Shown here piece after piece: positions 20,301 through 27,802 of a stretch of DNA of 64,000 nt. The stretch is from Brevibacillus porteri (GTDB taxonomy: Bacteria; Bacillota; Bacilli; Brevibacillales; Brevibacillaceae). Position numbers and translations under genes: made by a program. Each line of letters starts with the position of its first letter. Position 1 is the stretch's first letter. The stretch is from NCBI RefSeq assembly GCF_003013475.1, contig NZ_PXZO01000009.1, forward strand, positions 40,485-104,484, given 5' to 3'. The notes beneath the pieces were generated by a model that saw only the letters and a program-made list of their open reading frames with translations, ran no database searches and was not told the DNA's origin.

Positions 20301-21710
20301 ATTTACGCGAAAAAACAGATGGATGTGGAAGACATTCAATATATCGAGGCACACGGAACCGCAACCAAATTAGGGGACCCTGTAGAGATTCATGCGCTGA
20401 GTGAATCCTTCCGCCAATTCACACCGAAGAAACGATTCTGCGCCATTGGTTCTTTGAAAGCCAACATCGGCCATACCACAGCGGCGGCTGGGGTGTTGAG
20501 TGTCATCAAGGTTTTACTCAGCATGAAAAACAAGAAGATGGCCCCTTCGATCCATTTTGTCAAAGAGAATGAACACATTGATTTTGAAAACAGCCCTGTT
20601 TATGTGAATACGAAGCTGCAAGATTGGCAGACCAATTCCAAAGGCTCTCGCTTGGCTGCGGTCAGCTCTTTTGGCTTCAGCGGCACCAATGCTCATCTGG
20701 TGATCGAAGAGTTTGATAGAAGCAAGGTAAGAGCCTCTGCTCCTGTTGTGGGTCAAGAGATAGCGACGGGAGTCTTCGTGCTGTCAGCAGAATCACGTGA
20801 ACAATTGGTGGCTTATGCCATGAAAACAAAGGCATTTGTAGAGAATCATCATGATGTGAAACTGGCAGATTTCCTTTATACCTATCAGACTGCTAGGGAA
20901 TCGATGTCTCATCGAGTAGCAATCGTGGTAGACAGTAAGGAACAGCTGATTGCGCAGTTAGAGCAATTCATACAAAGTAATGGGGCGAAAACGGCTGATC
21001 TGTTTATCGGAGAAATAAACAAAACGGGCGGAATCAAGATCGGCGATACGGAAGAGGGACGGGATTTTATCCGCAATCTCGCTCTGAACAAGAAGATCAA
21101 AAAACTGGCTGAGCTATGGGTTCATGGTAACGAAATAGAGTGGGGAGCTCTCTATCCAAAAGGAATGGTAAGCCGTCTATCAGGCCTGCCAAGCTATCCT
21201 TTTGCCAAGGAACGATACCGTTTACCCAAAGTTGTCGTAGGCAACCGAACCCATCCAGAAGCAGCCGCCACCTCCGAACGGACAGCAGAAAAACACGAAC
21301 ACAGACCAGCAGACATAGCCAACTCAACTGAGCTACCTCGTGTTCAGGTGGAAGAAGCAGATGTGAGCGAGACAGAAATCCAAAACTCGGTGATCCATCA
21401 TGATGTCATACATGCTAACGATGATGATACACCACGTAACGAACTCGTGAGAAAAATTGCTGCTGCGTGGGAAGAGGTACTTGGCGTGAAAAAGGTTGAC
21501 ATCCACAAAAACTTCCAAGACCTTGGCGGCGATTCAATCATGGCCACTCAGATTATTTCCAGATTGAAGAATAGCTTCCCGGTTGATTTGGATTTAGACA
21601 ATCTCTTTTCCGCGCCAACTGTTGCAGGAATGGCGGAGCTGATTGAAGAGGAACTGATTGCTGCTATTGATGAGCTTCCAGAAGAGGCAATTTTGGAGCT
21701 ATTAAGCTGA
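14352..21710 (+). CDS. trans-AT polyketide synthase, MT-ACP / KS0-OMT-ACP-ACP / KS-PCP
   Basis: ATG 14352 is chosen because AAGGAG at 14338-14343 sits eight bases ahead; an in-frame GTG at 14343 overlaps that site. By residue: a C-methyltransferase at 1-355 (LEIGAGTGGTS, plus GLLEGWW); ACP 392-467 (YGMDS); a KS at 530-965 with Cys (TMCSSAL) and NIGH but with the HGTGT histidine replaced by Ser (EASAYGS), hence a non-elongating KS0; a second, unrelated SAM methyltransferase at 1130-1430 (LDFGCGHGTD) in the position of O-methylating domains of trans-AT lines; two nearly identical ACPs at 1472-1545 and 1592-1665 (GIGSLNAV); a complete KS at 1705-2120 (TACSSSL, EAHGTAT, NIGH); and a PCP-type carrier at 2362-2435 (LGGDS) with a short acidic tail for docking to the NRPS. 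The expected chemistry is alpha-C-methylation of the preceding unit, methylation of its oxygen on the KS0 module, then one unreduced extension passed to the NRPS. The gap to the previous gene is 18 bases, so they are cotranscribed. Confidence 0.94.
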   Translation: MNKMDELLLKLLWGQMQSLGCFTEKNQALSDLKRKSGLLDLYDLWLEETASVLARNDYLVYDRATSTVIDTAPISSAAVWQEWEQEKEVWLKNSDTNAQVKLVEATLRALPQILTGKVRATEVIFPNSTMELVEKVYKNNTVSDYFNEVLADTVVAFVEERLNQDSTARIRILEIGAGTGGTSAVVFQKLKAYEKHIQEYCYTDLSKAFFMHAEKEYGPSNPYLTYQIFNVEESVTGQGMDLGGYDIVIAANVLHATKNIRQTLRNAKAVLKKNGLLLLNEMSKNTIFLHLTFGLLEGWWLYEDPELRLSGCPGLSSSKWQRVLEEEGFQSVFFPTEEAHVMGQQIIVTESDGVIRQQQKQQPKPATSINAEQPKPKRVNIPSAPEGKAIEEVLREKSTEYIKQLIAETLKMPSNRMDTSESLEAYGMDSILSVQLINPFRKIFGETISGTLFFEYQTVDDLVEHLLETQREALISLTGLDDHKQEPNRTEDHVEFSPLPKIEGKRNPRKARAFASSAHSQMTASKPASSGKIAIIGMSGRFAQANTLDEFWENLVQGKKSISEIPAERWDWTEYYHPNREEATSHGKSYSKWGAFLEEFDQFDPLFFNMTPREAENIDPQERLYLEECWKALEDAGYASSKMSTELRKRTGVFGGITKQGFHLYSTETTHHFPTTSYSSMVNRASYYLNLQGPSMPIDTMCSSALVAIHEACEYIRNGKGSMAIAGGVNLYTHPHTYFGLTVGQLISHTSDSAAFGNGGIGFVPGEGVGAVVLKDYDQAVQDRDHIYAVIRGTAVNHKGKANSYMTPSPNPIADVMKEALEEGGLDPRSISYLEASAYGSDIVDAVEMTAVTKAFHNRQGTEGDYRLGSVKPNIGHCESASGMSQLMKVILSLQHQTLVPTLVPAELNPNIPFDQLPFQLQREVSEWKQVTVDGQTVPRRAGITSFGGGGVNAHLIVEEYNQNSPSRVNDSEPQLFVFSAKTKERLQAYIHRWIGYLQKHQPIDLANTAYTLQIGREEMPCRLAVITNSQTELYQKLERWLEHQAETDHCFFGDLKENKEWMPDRVAQAIELRDVGELAKWWVLGNPIPWQKLHEGKELSRVAKLPTYPFKRRTCWIERNQTNHSRRETSMTSAHPEFENKAVEIYTYSANSSEAEFSEDYLTVCPFERKIPGFSMSRVILNPEKYPLEREMVREKQVEMRQVLFCKENFSRLQKVLDFGCGHGTDVIQIAELYPHMETHGFTITKAQAELGNQRIAQKNLGARAKIFNKDSSKDAFPDLYDMIVGIEVSFHIRNKHGLFQNISSSLNEEGTVLLIDYIANTRGPIVDQNVEVSIPTVQEWIELLAEHQLVIDEIIDVSPQIANALHDPDVEQYIKHLPKAVQDLYINTVNQSISLERGWISYCLFKLKKAPYLAYTKRCEWNASKISKKRPYPEALAEMVNSGSIPYPKKQTRTLPNPNQHGHSFHWNRETIKESLVEAFAAVLGHLPGELEEVETLKDIGIGSLNAVALSEMINSKFNLKLPTSVVFEHNTLDALASYIASHLQQDEPSQLHASKPFVSDAQNQSFTSEYSEQKRDFAADQSIPDRTKIKASLIQVFSTVLGLRQEELEEVESLKDLGIGSLNAVPLSEAINSKFHLKLPTSVVFEHNTLDALASYIATHLPERLSAQAESFNQSHGNLDEKPAYTERVSTRNIAYEPPKAASDDIAIIGISCRTAGARGQDEFWELVSQGKDCIREVTNPDWRAFFKENAFVDIPMKYGVMEDIEYFDPAFFKISPTEAQSMDVTQRILLQESYKALEDAGYTPSMLRGQPVGTVIGAMAGMTVEQDFSHFGMLGSDTSILASRIAYFLDLKGPALAVNTACSSSLVAIDIACQKLKTEEVNLAIAGGITIYSHPAPFISMSNARMLSPTGECRPFDNGANGIVVGDGVGVVILKRLQDALRDNDSIYGVIRGSGTNQDGRTLGITVPSFQAQSDLQKSIYAKKQMDVEDIQYIEAHGTATKLGDPVEIHALSESFRQFTPKKRFCAIGSLKANIGHTTAAAGVLSVIKVLLSMKNKKMAPSIHFVKENEHIDFENSPVYVNTKLQDWQTNSKGSRLAAVSSFGFSGTNAHLVIEEFDRSKVRASAPVVGQEIATGVFVLSAESREQLVAYAMKTKAFVENHHDVKLADFLYTYQTARESMSHRVAIVVDSKEQLIAQLEQFIQSNGAKTADLFIGEINKTGGIKIGDTEEGRDFIRNLALNKKIKKLAELWVHGNEIEWGALYPKGMVSRLSGLPSYPFAKERYRLPKVVVGNRTHPEAAATSERTAEKHEHRPADIANSTELPRVQVEEADVSETEIQNSVIHHDVIHANDDDTPRNELVRKIAAAWEEVLGVKKVDIHKNFQDLGGDSIMATQIISRLKNSFPVDLDLDNLFSAPTVAGMAELIEEELIAAIDELPEEAILELLS

Positions 21711-21764
21711 TGAATTCATCTATAAAAAAGGCAGCAGAATCACCATGTGGGAAGGAGCAATCCG

Positions 21765-24700
21765 ATGATCAATGAGAAGGAATCAGCTAAATCAAGAGAT
21801 GAGATACTTGCCGAGAGCAGATCGAAGCTTTCCGAGAAGAAACTGGCCTTGCTGGAGAAGCTGAAAGGCTCAAAACTGGAGACGAAAAAGACTGGGATTC
21901 CGCGGCGTTCAAGAGAGGGCTTCGTGCCCCTCTCTTTTGCCCAGCAGAGACTATGGTTTTTAGACCAGTTGGTACCTAACAGTCCTGCTTATAATGTGGT
22001 TGCCGCCTTCCATCTATCGGGTGAGCTTCACACAAACATCATGGAGCAGTGCGTTAATGAGATAGTGGAACGCCATGAAGCCCTGCGAACTACCTTTCAA
22101 GTCGCAAACGGAGAGCCGTATCAGCTAATTGCTCCTGCCTTGCAAATTCCATTTCCCATTGTCGACCTGACAGGACATCCCGAGGCGCAGAGGGAGGATG
22201 AGTTTCGCCGACTCGCGAAAGAGGAAAGCATGTATGTTTTCGATCTAACCAAAGGACCCTTGTTGCGTGTTACTTTATTCAAACTCGGCGAAGACTTGAA
22301 TATTCTACTTTTGAACGTTCACCATATCATCATAGACGGATGGTCAGTCGGAGTTTTCTTCAGAGAAATGGTTCTACTTTATCAGGCATATCTTGCGGAC
22401 AAGCCTTCACCATTGCCTGAGCTTCCGATCCAGTATGCTGATTTTTCAAGCTGGCAGCGGGAGTGGCTTCAAGGAGAAGTTCTGGAGAAACAGCTTTCTT
22501 ACTGGAGAGAAACCCTTGGAAAAGAAAGCAGCGCGTTAGAGCTACCAGTAGACCGTACAAGACCTCCTATCCAAACGTTTCAAGGAGGGAGCCTAAAACT
22601 ACAAATTCCCTCTTCCCTTTCACATGCCATGAAAGCGCTGAGCGAGCAAGAAAATGCCACGCTGTATATGGTTTTGATCACCGCGTTAAAGATATTGTTG
22701 CACCGTTACAGCGGGCAAAATGATATCCGGGTGGGAGTGCCCGTAGCGAATCGTAACCGAGTGGAAATGGAGAATCTGGTCGGCTTTTTTGTGAATACGT
22801 TGGTTCTCAAAACAGATGTTTCCGGCAATCAAAGCTTTAGAGAACTGTTGTCACGTGTGAGAGAAACAGCGAACAGCGCATACAGACATCAAGACGTACC
22901 ATTTGAACGATTAGTGGACGAATTGCAGCCTGAGCGTAATATGAGTCAAAATCCACTGTTTGAAGTTTGCTTTGTGTTGCAGAACTTTCCTATGCCGAAA
23001 AAATCGGACATGTCTGCATTAGGCTTTTCCTTGGTCAAATTTGAAGAATTCCGTAACAACACATCCAAGTTTGACCTCTGGATTCAGGTTGTAGAAAAAG
23101 GCGATATCCTTGACCTGGACGTCGAGTTCAATTCCGATATTTTTAATGAATCGACAATTAGTCGCTTGTTAGAAAGCTTTACAATCGTGCTGGCAGGCAT
23201 TGTCGCGAATCCGAACCAGCCGATTTCAGATTTGCCGATTTTGACCGCTGCGGAAGAGCAAAAGCTGTTGATTGAATGGAACGATACGAAGACGTACTAC
23301 CCACAGCAAGATAGGTGCCTTCATGAAATGATCGAAGCGCAGGCTGCCAAAACACCAGATGCCCCAGCCGTTATTTTTGAAGAGGAGCAACTCACTTACC
23401 GTGAATTGGATCAACGGGCGAATCAGCTGGCTAACCATCTCGTAAAACAGGGTGTAAGCGCGGAAACGCTTGTGGGCATTTATATGGAGCGCTCATTTGA
23501 GATGGTCATTGGGCTGTTAGGTATCCTCAAAGCAGGTGGAGCCTACGTGCCCCTAGATCCAAGCTATCCGCAAGATCGGGTTGCCTTCATGATCACGGAT
23601 GCGAATCCTTCTTTCCTCTTGACTGCGGAGGAGCTGAAGAACACGCTCCCTGAATACGGTGGACAACTCATTTGCCTCGATTCAGATTGGGAGACAATTA
23701 GCATGGAGAGCCATATGGCACCTGCAAGCGGAGTCAACAGCGACAATTTGGCGTACATGATTTACACCTCAGGTTCCACTGGTAAGCCAAAAGGTGCGAT
23801 GAATGCTCATCGCGGTATCGTCAACCGGCTTTTATGGATGCAGGAACAATATCAACTGAATGAAACCGATCGGGTCATGCAAAAGACGCCTTTCAGCTTT
23901 GATGTGTCGGTTTGGGAATTTTTCTGGCCGTTAATGACGGGCGCTTGCATGGTAGTAGCTCGTCCAGAAGGTCATAAAGATACGACTTATTTGGCACGTT
24001 TGATCAAAAAAGAGAAAATCACTACCATGCACTTCGTTCCTTCCATGCTTCAGGTGTTCCTGGAGGAGAAAGAAATCAGCGGCTGCGATACGCTACGACA
24101 AGTCATTTGCAGTGGCGAAGCCTTATCTTATGCAACGCAGGAGCGCTTTTTCGAGTGTCTCGATGCGGAATTGCACAACCTCTATGGTCCTACAGAAGCG
24201 GCGATTGATGTCACGTACTGGGCATGTCAAAAAGGAAGCAAGCTTAGATCCGTGCCGATTGGACGTCCTGTGGCAAACACCCAAATCTACCTGTTAGACG
24301 AGCACCTGAATCCTGTTCCCGTGGGTGTTGCCGGCGAGCTGCACATCGGTGGTGTACAGCTGGCTCGCGGATACTATAACCGACCTGAGCTGACAGAAGA
24401 GAAATTCATCCCTGATCCATTCAGCAAGAAAGAGGGAGCACGCCTTTATAAAACAGGTGACTTGGCACGTTACATGCCGGATGGAACGATCGAGTATCTG
24501 GGCCGAATTGATTTTATGGTCAAATTAAGAGGGTTCCGTATCGAGCTGGGTGAGATTGAAGCTGTATTGGATGAACATCCACATGTACAAAAAGCGGCTG
24601 TGATCGTTCATGAATCCGAGCAGAGACCAGGGCAAAAGCAGTTGATATCTTATATCGTGCCAGATTCACAGACCAAGGAAAAACTGAAAAAGGCAACAGA

Positions 24701-27700
24701 AGAAGCACTTCCTGTGGAACAGGTATCAGAATGGCAGGATGTCTTTGATAAAGCCTATGATGATGTAAATAAATATGAGGCGGATTTCAACATTACCAGC
24801 TGGAACAGCAGCTATACGGGTCAACCCCTTTTAGCGGAAGAAATGCGTGAATGGGTCAATTCGACGGTTGATCGTATCCTTGCCTTGCAACCGAAAAGGG
24901 TACTCGAAATCGGGTGCGGTACAGGGCTGTTATTATCCCGGATAGCGCCTCATTGTGAGCAGTATTGGGGAACAGATTTTTCGTCAATGGCGTTGGATTA
25001 TATTACGGCGAATCTGATCAACCAAAGAGAGGATTTATCCAATGTCACACTGCGTAAGAGCTATGCGGATGATTTTCATGGACTAAAGGGACAGAAGTTC
25101 GATGTGATCGTGCTCAACTCTGTGGTGCAGTATTTCCCGGATGCGAGCTACCTGTTGGATGTGCTGAAAAAGGCCATACACGCCATGAATGACAAAGGAG
25201 CAATCTTTGTCGGTGATGTTCGTAATCTTTCTTTACTGCAAACCTTCCTCACTGAGGTTGAGATGGAAAAGTCACCGGCGACGTTGACCATCGATCAATT
25301 GCAGCGCCGCGTGCAGAAGCGAATGAGACAAGAGCAGGAGCTGGTTATCGATCCTGCATTTTTCTATGCGCTTCAAGCGCAGCTGCATCAGATCAGCCAT
25401 GTAGAAATCAAGTTGAAGCGAGGCAGTCATCATAACGAATTAACTCGCTATCGCTATGATGTGGTTCTTCATCTCGGCAAAAAAGTGCAGCCGATTGAGG
25501 ACTTTTCCTGGCTGGATTGGCATGAGGAGGGATTCCAAAATATTGATGGACTTCGTCAAATCATGACCAAGTATAAACCGCAAATCTTAGGGCTTACGAA
25601 TATCCCAAATTTGCGGTTGGACAGGGCGAATCGATACCAGTCATTGCTTGGTGACGGAGATGTTCTCAAAACGGTAGAAGAACTGAGAACAGATCAAAAC
25701 GATCCTTACAGTGGAATTGACCCAGAGGAGCTTTGGCAGTTGGGCGCTGAGCTTCGATACAGCGTGGATATTGCTTGGATGGGTGATAGAGAGGATGGCA
25801 GCTATGAAGCTGTGCTCCGACCTGAGCATTTACTAGAAAAAAGACAGCGTAACACAGTGGTCACCGCTTGGCACCGTCCAGCGAAACACTACCAGCCGAT
25901 CGAAACGTATGCGAATGATCCTTTGACAGACAGAGTTGCTCGCCAGTTCATTCCAGAGCTGCGCAGTTATTTACGGGATAAGCTGCCAGATTACATGGTT
26001 CCGTCTATCTTCGAGTTTATCAAGGAAATGCCAGTGAACATGAATGGAAAATTGGATCGCAAAGCGCTTCCTGCGCCGCTTATGGAAGTGCCAGAGATGG
26101 AGGGAGATTTTGTACCACCGACGACCGAGACGGAAAACATTCTTGCCAATGTCTGGGCTGAAATATTGGGCTTGGATAAGGTTGGCATACATAATAACTT
26201 CTTCGGATTGGGTGGCGACTCCATTCATACCATTCGAGTGGTTGCGAGAGCAAAACAATTCGGTTTGGAACTGACTCCACAGCAAATTTTCCAATTCCAG
26301 ACGATAGCTGAACTAGCAGAGGTTGTAGGTGGGGCTTCCACCCAAAGCGCGAAGCGAACTCCAAACGCAGTAGAGCTACCAACACTGGATAAGCATCAGC
26401 TGGATCGGATAAAAGTAGATAACCCATACATGGAGGATGTTTATCCGCTGACGATCATGCAAGAAAATATGCTGCATCGATACAAACATCATCCAGAGCC
26501 TGGTTTGAATGTGGTTCATCATGCTTTTCGCATAGAGGGTGGCCCTTTCCATGTATCTGCTTTCGAGCAGGCATGGAAGCATCTCATCCAACAATTCCCT
26601 GCATTGCGAACCTCCTTCATCTGGGAAGAGCTGGATGAACCGATGCAGATCGTGCATGAGAAAGTGGATATCCACATCAAACAGGAAGATTGGCGTGGCG
26701 TTCCGGAAGATAATCAACATGAACAATTGCAATCCTACATTCAGCAGCTTAGACAACAAGGATTTGAGATGGGCCATGCACCACATGCACATCTTGCTCT
26801 GCTTCAAGTAGGAGAGGATGTCTACTACTTTATTTATGTCTTCAACCTGATGTTGCAGGATGGCTGGAGCTATACATTGATCGTTAAGAGACTATTCGAA
26901 TATTATCAAGCGTTTTCCCAAGGGAAGCCGATTGATATTGTGCCTGTCTATCCTTATCGGGATTATGTTGCCCTACAAAAAGGGCAGGACTTAACGGATG
27001 CCGAGTTGTTTTGGAAGAAAAATCTGAAAGGAATGACCAGCTCCACTCTTGAATGGGCGCAGGCGAGCAGGAAGAATATCTCTGCCGATGAACCTCCCTA
27101 TTCTCAAGAAAGGTTCATCGTATCGCCAGAAGTCTCCTCGGCGCTATTATCCGTGTCTAAGAAGTATCATCTGACGCCATATACATTGGTACAGGGGGCT
27201 TGGGCATTGCTGCTCCATCATTACAGCGGTAAGGAAGACGTTGTTTTTGGTACGATCTTCTCCGGCCGCAGCATAGCGATGATGGAGGTCGAGCATTCTG
27301 TCGGGCTTTTCTTCAATATTCTGCCCATTCGCGTAAGTATTGAGCAAAACATGAGGTTCTTGTCTTGGCTCCAAAACATGCAGTCCAAGGTAGTAGAGAC
27401 GAGTCAGTACGAATACACGCCGCTGAAAAAAATATACGAGTGGTGCGATATCCCACGAGATCGGCTTTTGTTTGACAGTTATCTGGTAAGCGAACAGCTC
27501 CCCGATTTCTCTTCTGTGTTTAGAGGATTTAATGATGTCCTCGGCGCTACCATCTATGATTCTATCGCTCAGACGGAGCATCCGTTACGAGTGGAAATCC
27601 TTTTCTATGAACAAGTGCTAGTCCTGCATATCAACTACTATCGACGTTTCTTCAACGATAAGGAGATTAGCAGTATGCTGCAGCATTTGAATACTCTTTT

Positions 27701-27776
27701 AGAAGGATTGGTAGCGAACCCAGAGCAAAAGGTAAGCGAGTTAGTCCATGCGATAACGTATCATCCCCAACACTAA
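21765..27776 (+). CDS. NRPS, C-A(Ser)-NMT-PCP-C, predicted N-methylserine module with terminal C domain
   Basis: ATG 21765 follows AAGGAG at the right distance; the in-frame GTG at 21747 overlaps that site. A lysine/glutamate-rich N-terminal helix probably docks to the PKS. By residue: a condensation domain 52-480 with intact HHIIIDG; an adenylation domain from 515 with YTSGSTGKPKG, GPTEAAID, YKTGD and NGKLDRK; an N-methyltransferase inserted before the last A-domain motif at about 980-1245 (LEIGCGTG); PCP 1450-1520 (LGGDS); and a second C-type domain 1555-1995. The pocket residues read by aligning to GrsA are D-V-W-H-I-S-L-I-D plus Lys, one residue from the common serine code DVWHLSLIDK, so serine is predicted. 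The terminal C domain has NLMLQDG where HHxxxDG is expected, so both histidines are missing. No thioesterase follows. Release by this C domain or with the following amidotransferase is inference. Confidence 0.94.
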   Translation: MINEKESAKSRDEILAESRSKLSEKKLALLEKLKGSKLETKKTGIPRRSREGFVPLSFAQQRLWFLDQLVPNSPAYNVVAAFHLSGELHTNIMEQCVNEIVERHEALRTTFQVANGEPYQLIAPALQIPFPIVDLTGHPEAQREDEFRRLAKEESMYVFDLTKGPLLRVTLFKLGEDLNILLLNVHHIIIDGWSVGVFFREMVLLYQAYLADKPSPLPELPIQYADFSSWQREWLQGEVLEKQLSYWRETLGKESSALELPVDRTRPPIQTFQGGSLKLQIPSSLSHAMKALSEQENATLYMVLITALKILLHRYSGQNDIRVGVPVANRNRVEMENLVGFFVNTLVLKTDVSGNQSFRELLSRVRETANSAYRHQDVPFERLVDELQPERNMSQNPLFEVCFVLQNFPMPKKSDMSALGFSLVKFEEFRNNTSKFDLWIQVVEKGDILDLDVEFNSDIFNESTISRLLESFTIVLAGIVANPNQPISDLPILTAAEEQKLLIEWNDTKTYYPQQDRCLHEMIEAQAAKTPDAPAVIFEEEQLTYRELDQRANQLANHLVKQGVSAETLVGIYMERSFEMVIGLLGILKAGGAYVPLDPSYPQDRVAFMITDANPSFLLTAEELKNTLPEYGGQLICLDSDWETISMESHMAPASGVNSDNLAYMIYTSGSTGKPKGAMNAHRGIVNRLLWMQEQYQLNETDRVMQKTPFSFDVSVWEFFWPLMTGACMVVARPEGHKDTTYLARLIKKEKITTMHFVPSMLQVFLEEKEISGCDTLRQVICSGEALSYATQERFFECLDAELHNLYGPTEAAIDVTYWACQKGSKLRSVPIGRPVANTQIYLLDEHLNPVPVGVAGELHIGGVQLARGYYNRPELTEEKFIPDPFSKKEGARLYKTGDLARYMPDGTIEYLGRIDFMVKLRGFRIELGEIEAVLDEHPHVQKAAVIVHESEQRPGQKQLISYIVPDSQTKEKLKKATEEALPVEQVSEWQDVFDKAYDDVNKYEADFNITSWNSSYTGQPLLAEEMREWVNSTVDRILALQPKRVLEIGCGTGLLLSRIAPHCEQYWGTDFSSMALDYITANLINQREDLSNVTLRKSYADDFHGLKGQKFDVIVLNSVVQYFPDASYLLDVLKKAIHAMNDKGAIFVGDVRNLSLLQTFLTEVEMEKSPATLTIDQLQRRVQKRMRQEQELVIDPAFFYALQAQLHQISHVEIKLKRGSHHNELTRYRYDVVLHLGKKVQPIEDFSWLDWHEEGFQNIDGLRQIMTKYKPQILGLTNIPNLRLDRANRYQSLLGDGDVLKTVEELRTDQNDPYSGIDPEELWQLGAELRYSVDIAWMGDREDGSYEAVLRPEHLLEKRQRNTVVTAWHRPAKHYQPIETYANDPLTDRVARQFIPELRSYLRDKLPDYMVPSIFEFIKEMPVNMNGKLDRKALPAPLMEVPEMEGDFVPPTTETENILANVWAEILGLDKVGIHNNFFGLGGDSIHTIRVVARAKQFGLELTPQQIFQFQTIAELAEVVGGASTQSAKRTPNAVELPTLDKHQLDRIKVDNPYMEDVYPLTIMQENMLHRYKHHPEPGLNVVHHAFRIEGGPFHVSAFEQAWKHLIQQFPALRTSFIWEELDEPMQIVHEKVDIHIKQEDWRGVPEDNQHEQLQSYIQQLRQQGFEMGHAPHAHLALLQVGEDVYYFIYVFNLMLQDGWSYTLIVKRLFEYYQAFSQGKPIDIVPVYPYRDYVALQKGQDLTDAELFWKKNLKGMTSSTLEWAQASRKNISADEPPYSQERFIVSPEVSSALLSVSKKYHLTPYTLVQGAWALLLHHYSGKEDVVFGTIFSGRSIAMMEVEHSVGLFFNILPIRVSIEQNMRFLSWLQNMQSKVVETSQYEYTPLKKIYEWCDIPRDRLLFDSYLVSEQLPDFSSVFRGFNDVLGATIYDSIAQTEHPLRVEILFYEQVLVLHINYYRRFFNDKEISSMLQHLNTLLEGLVANPEQKVSELVHAITYHPQH

Positions 27777-27802
27777 ATTGGCGAACAAGAGGAGAGGTTA
27801 CT

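Noticed and set aside
26430..27760. Epimerisation domain at the NRPS end
   Set aside because: The start LTIMQENML and the QDGWSY region fit a condensation-type domain; the His and other motifs of E domains are not seen.
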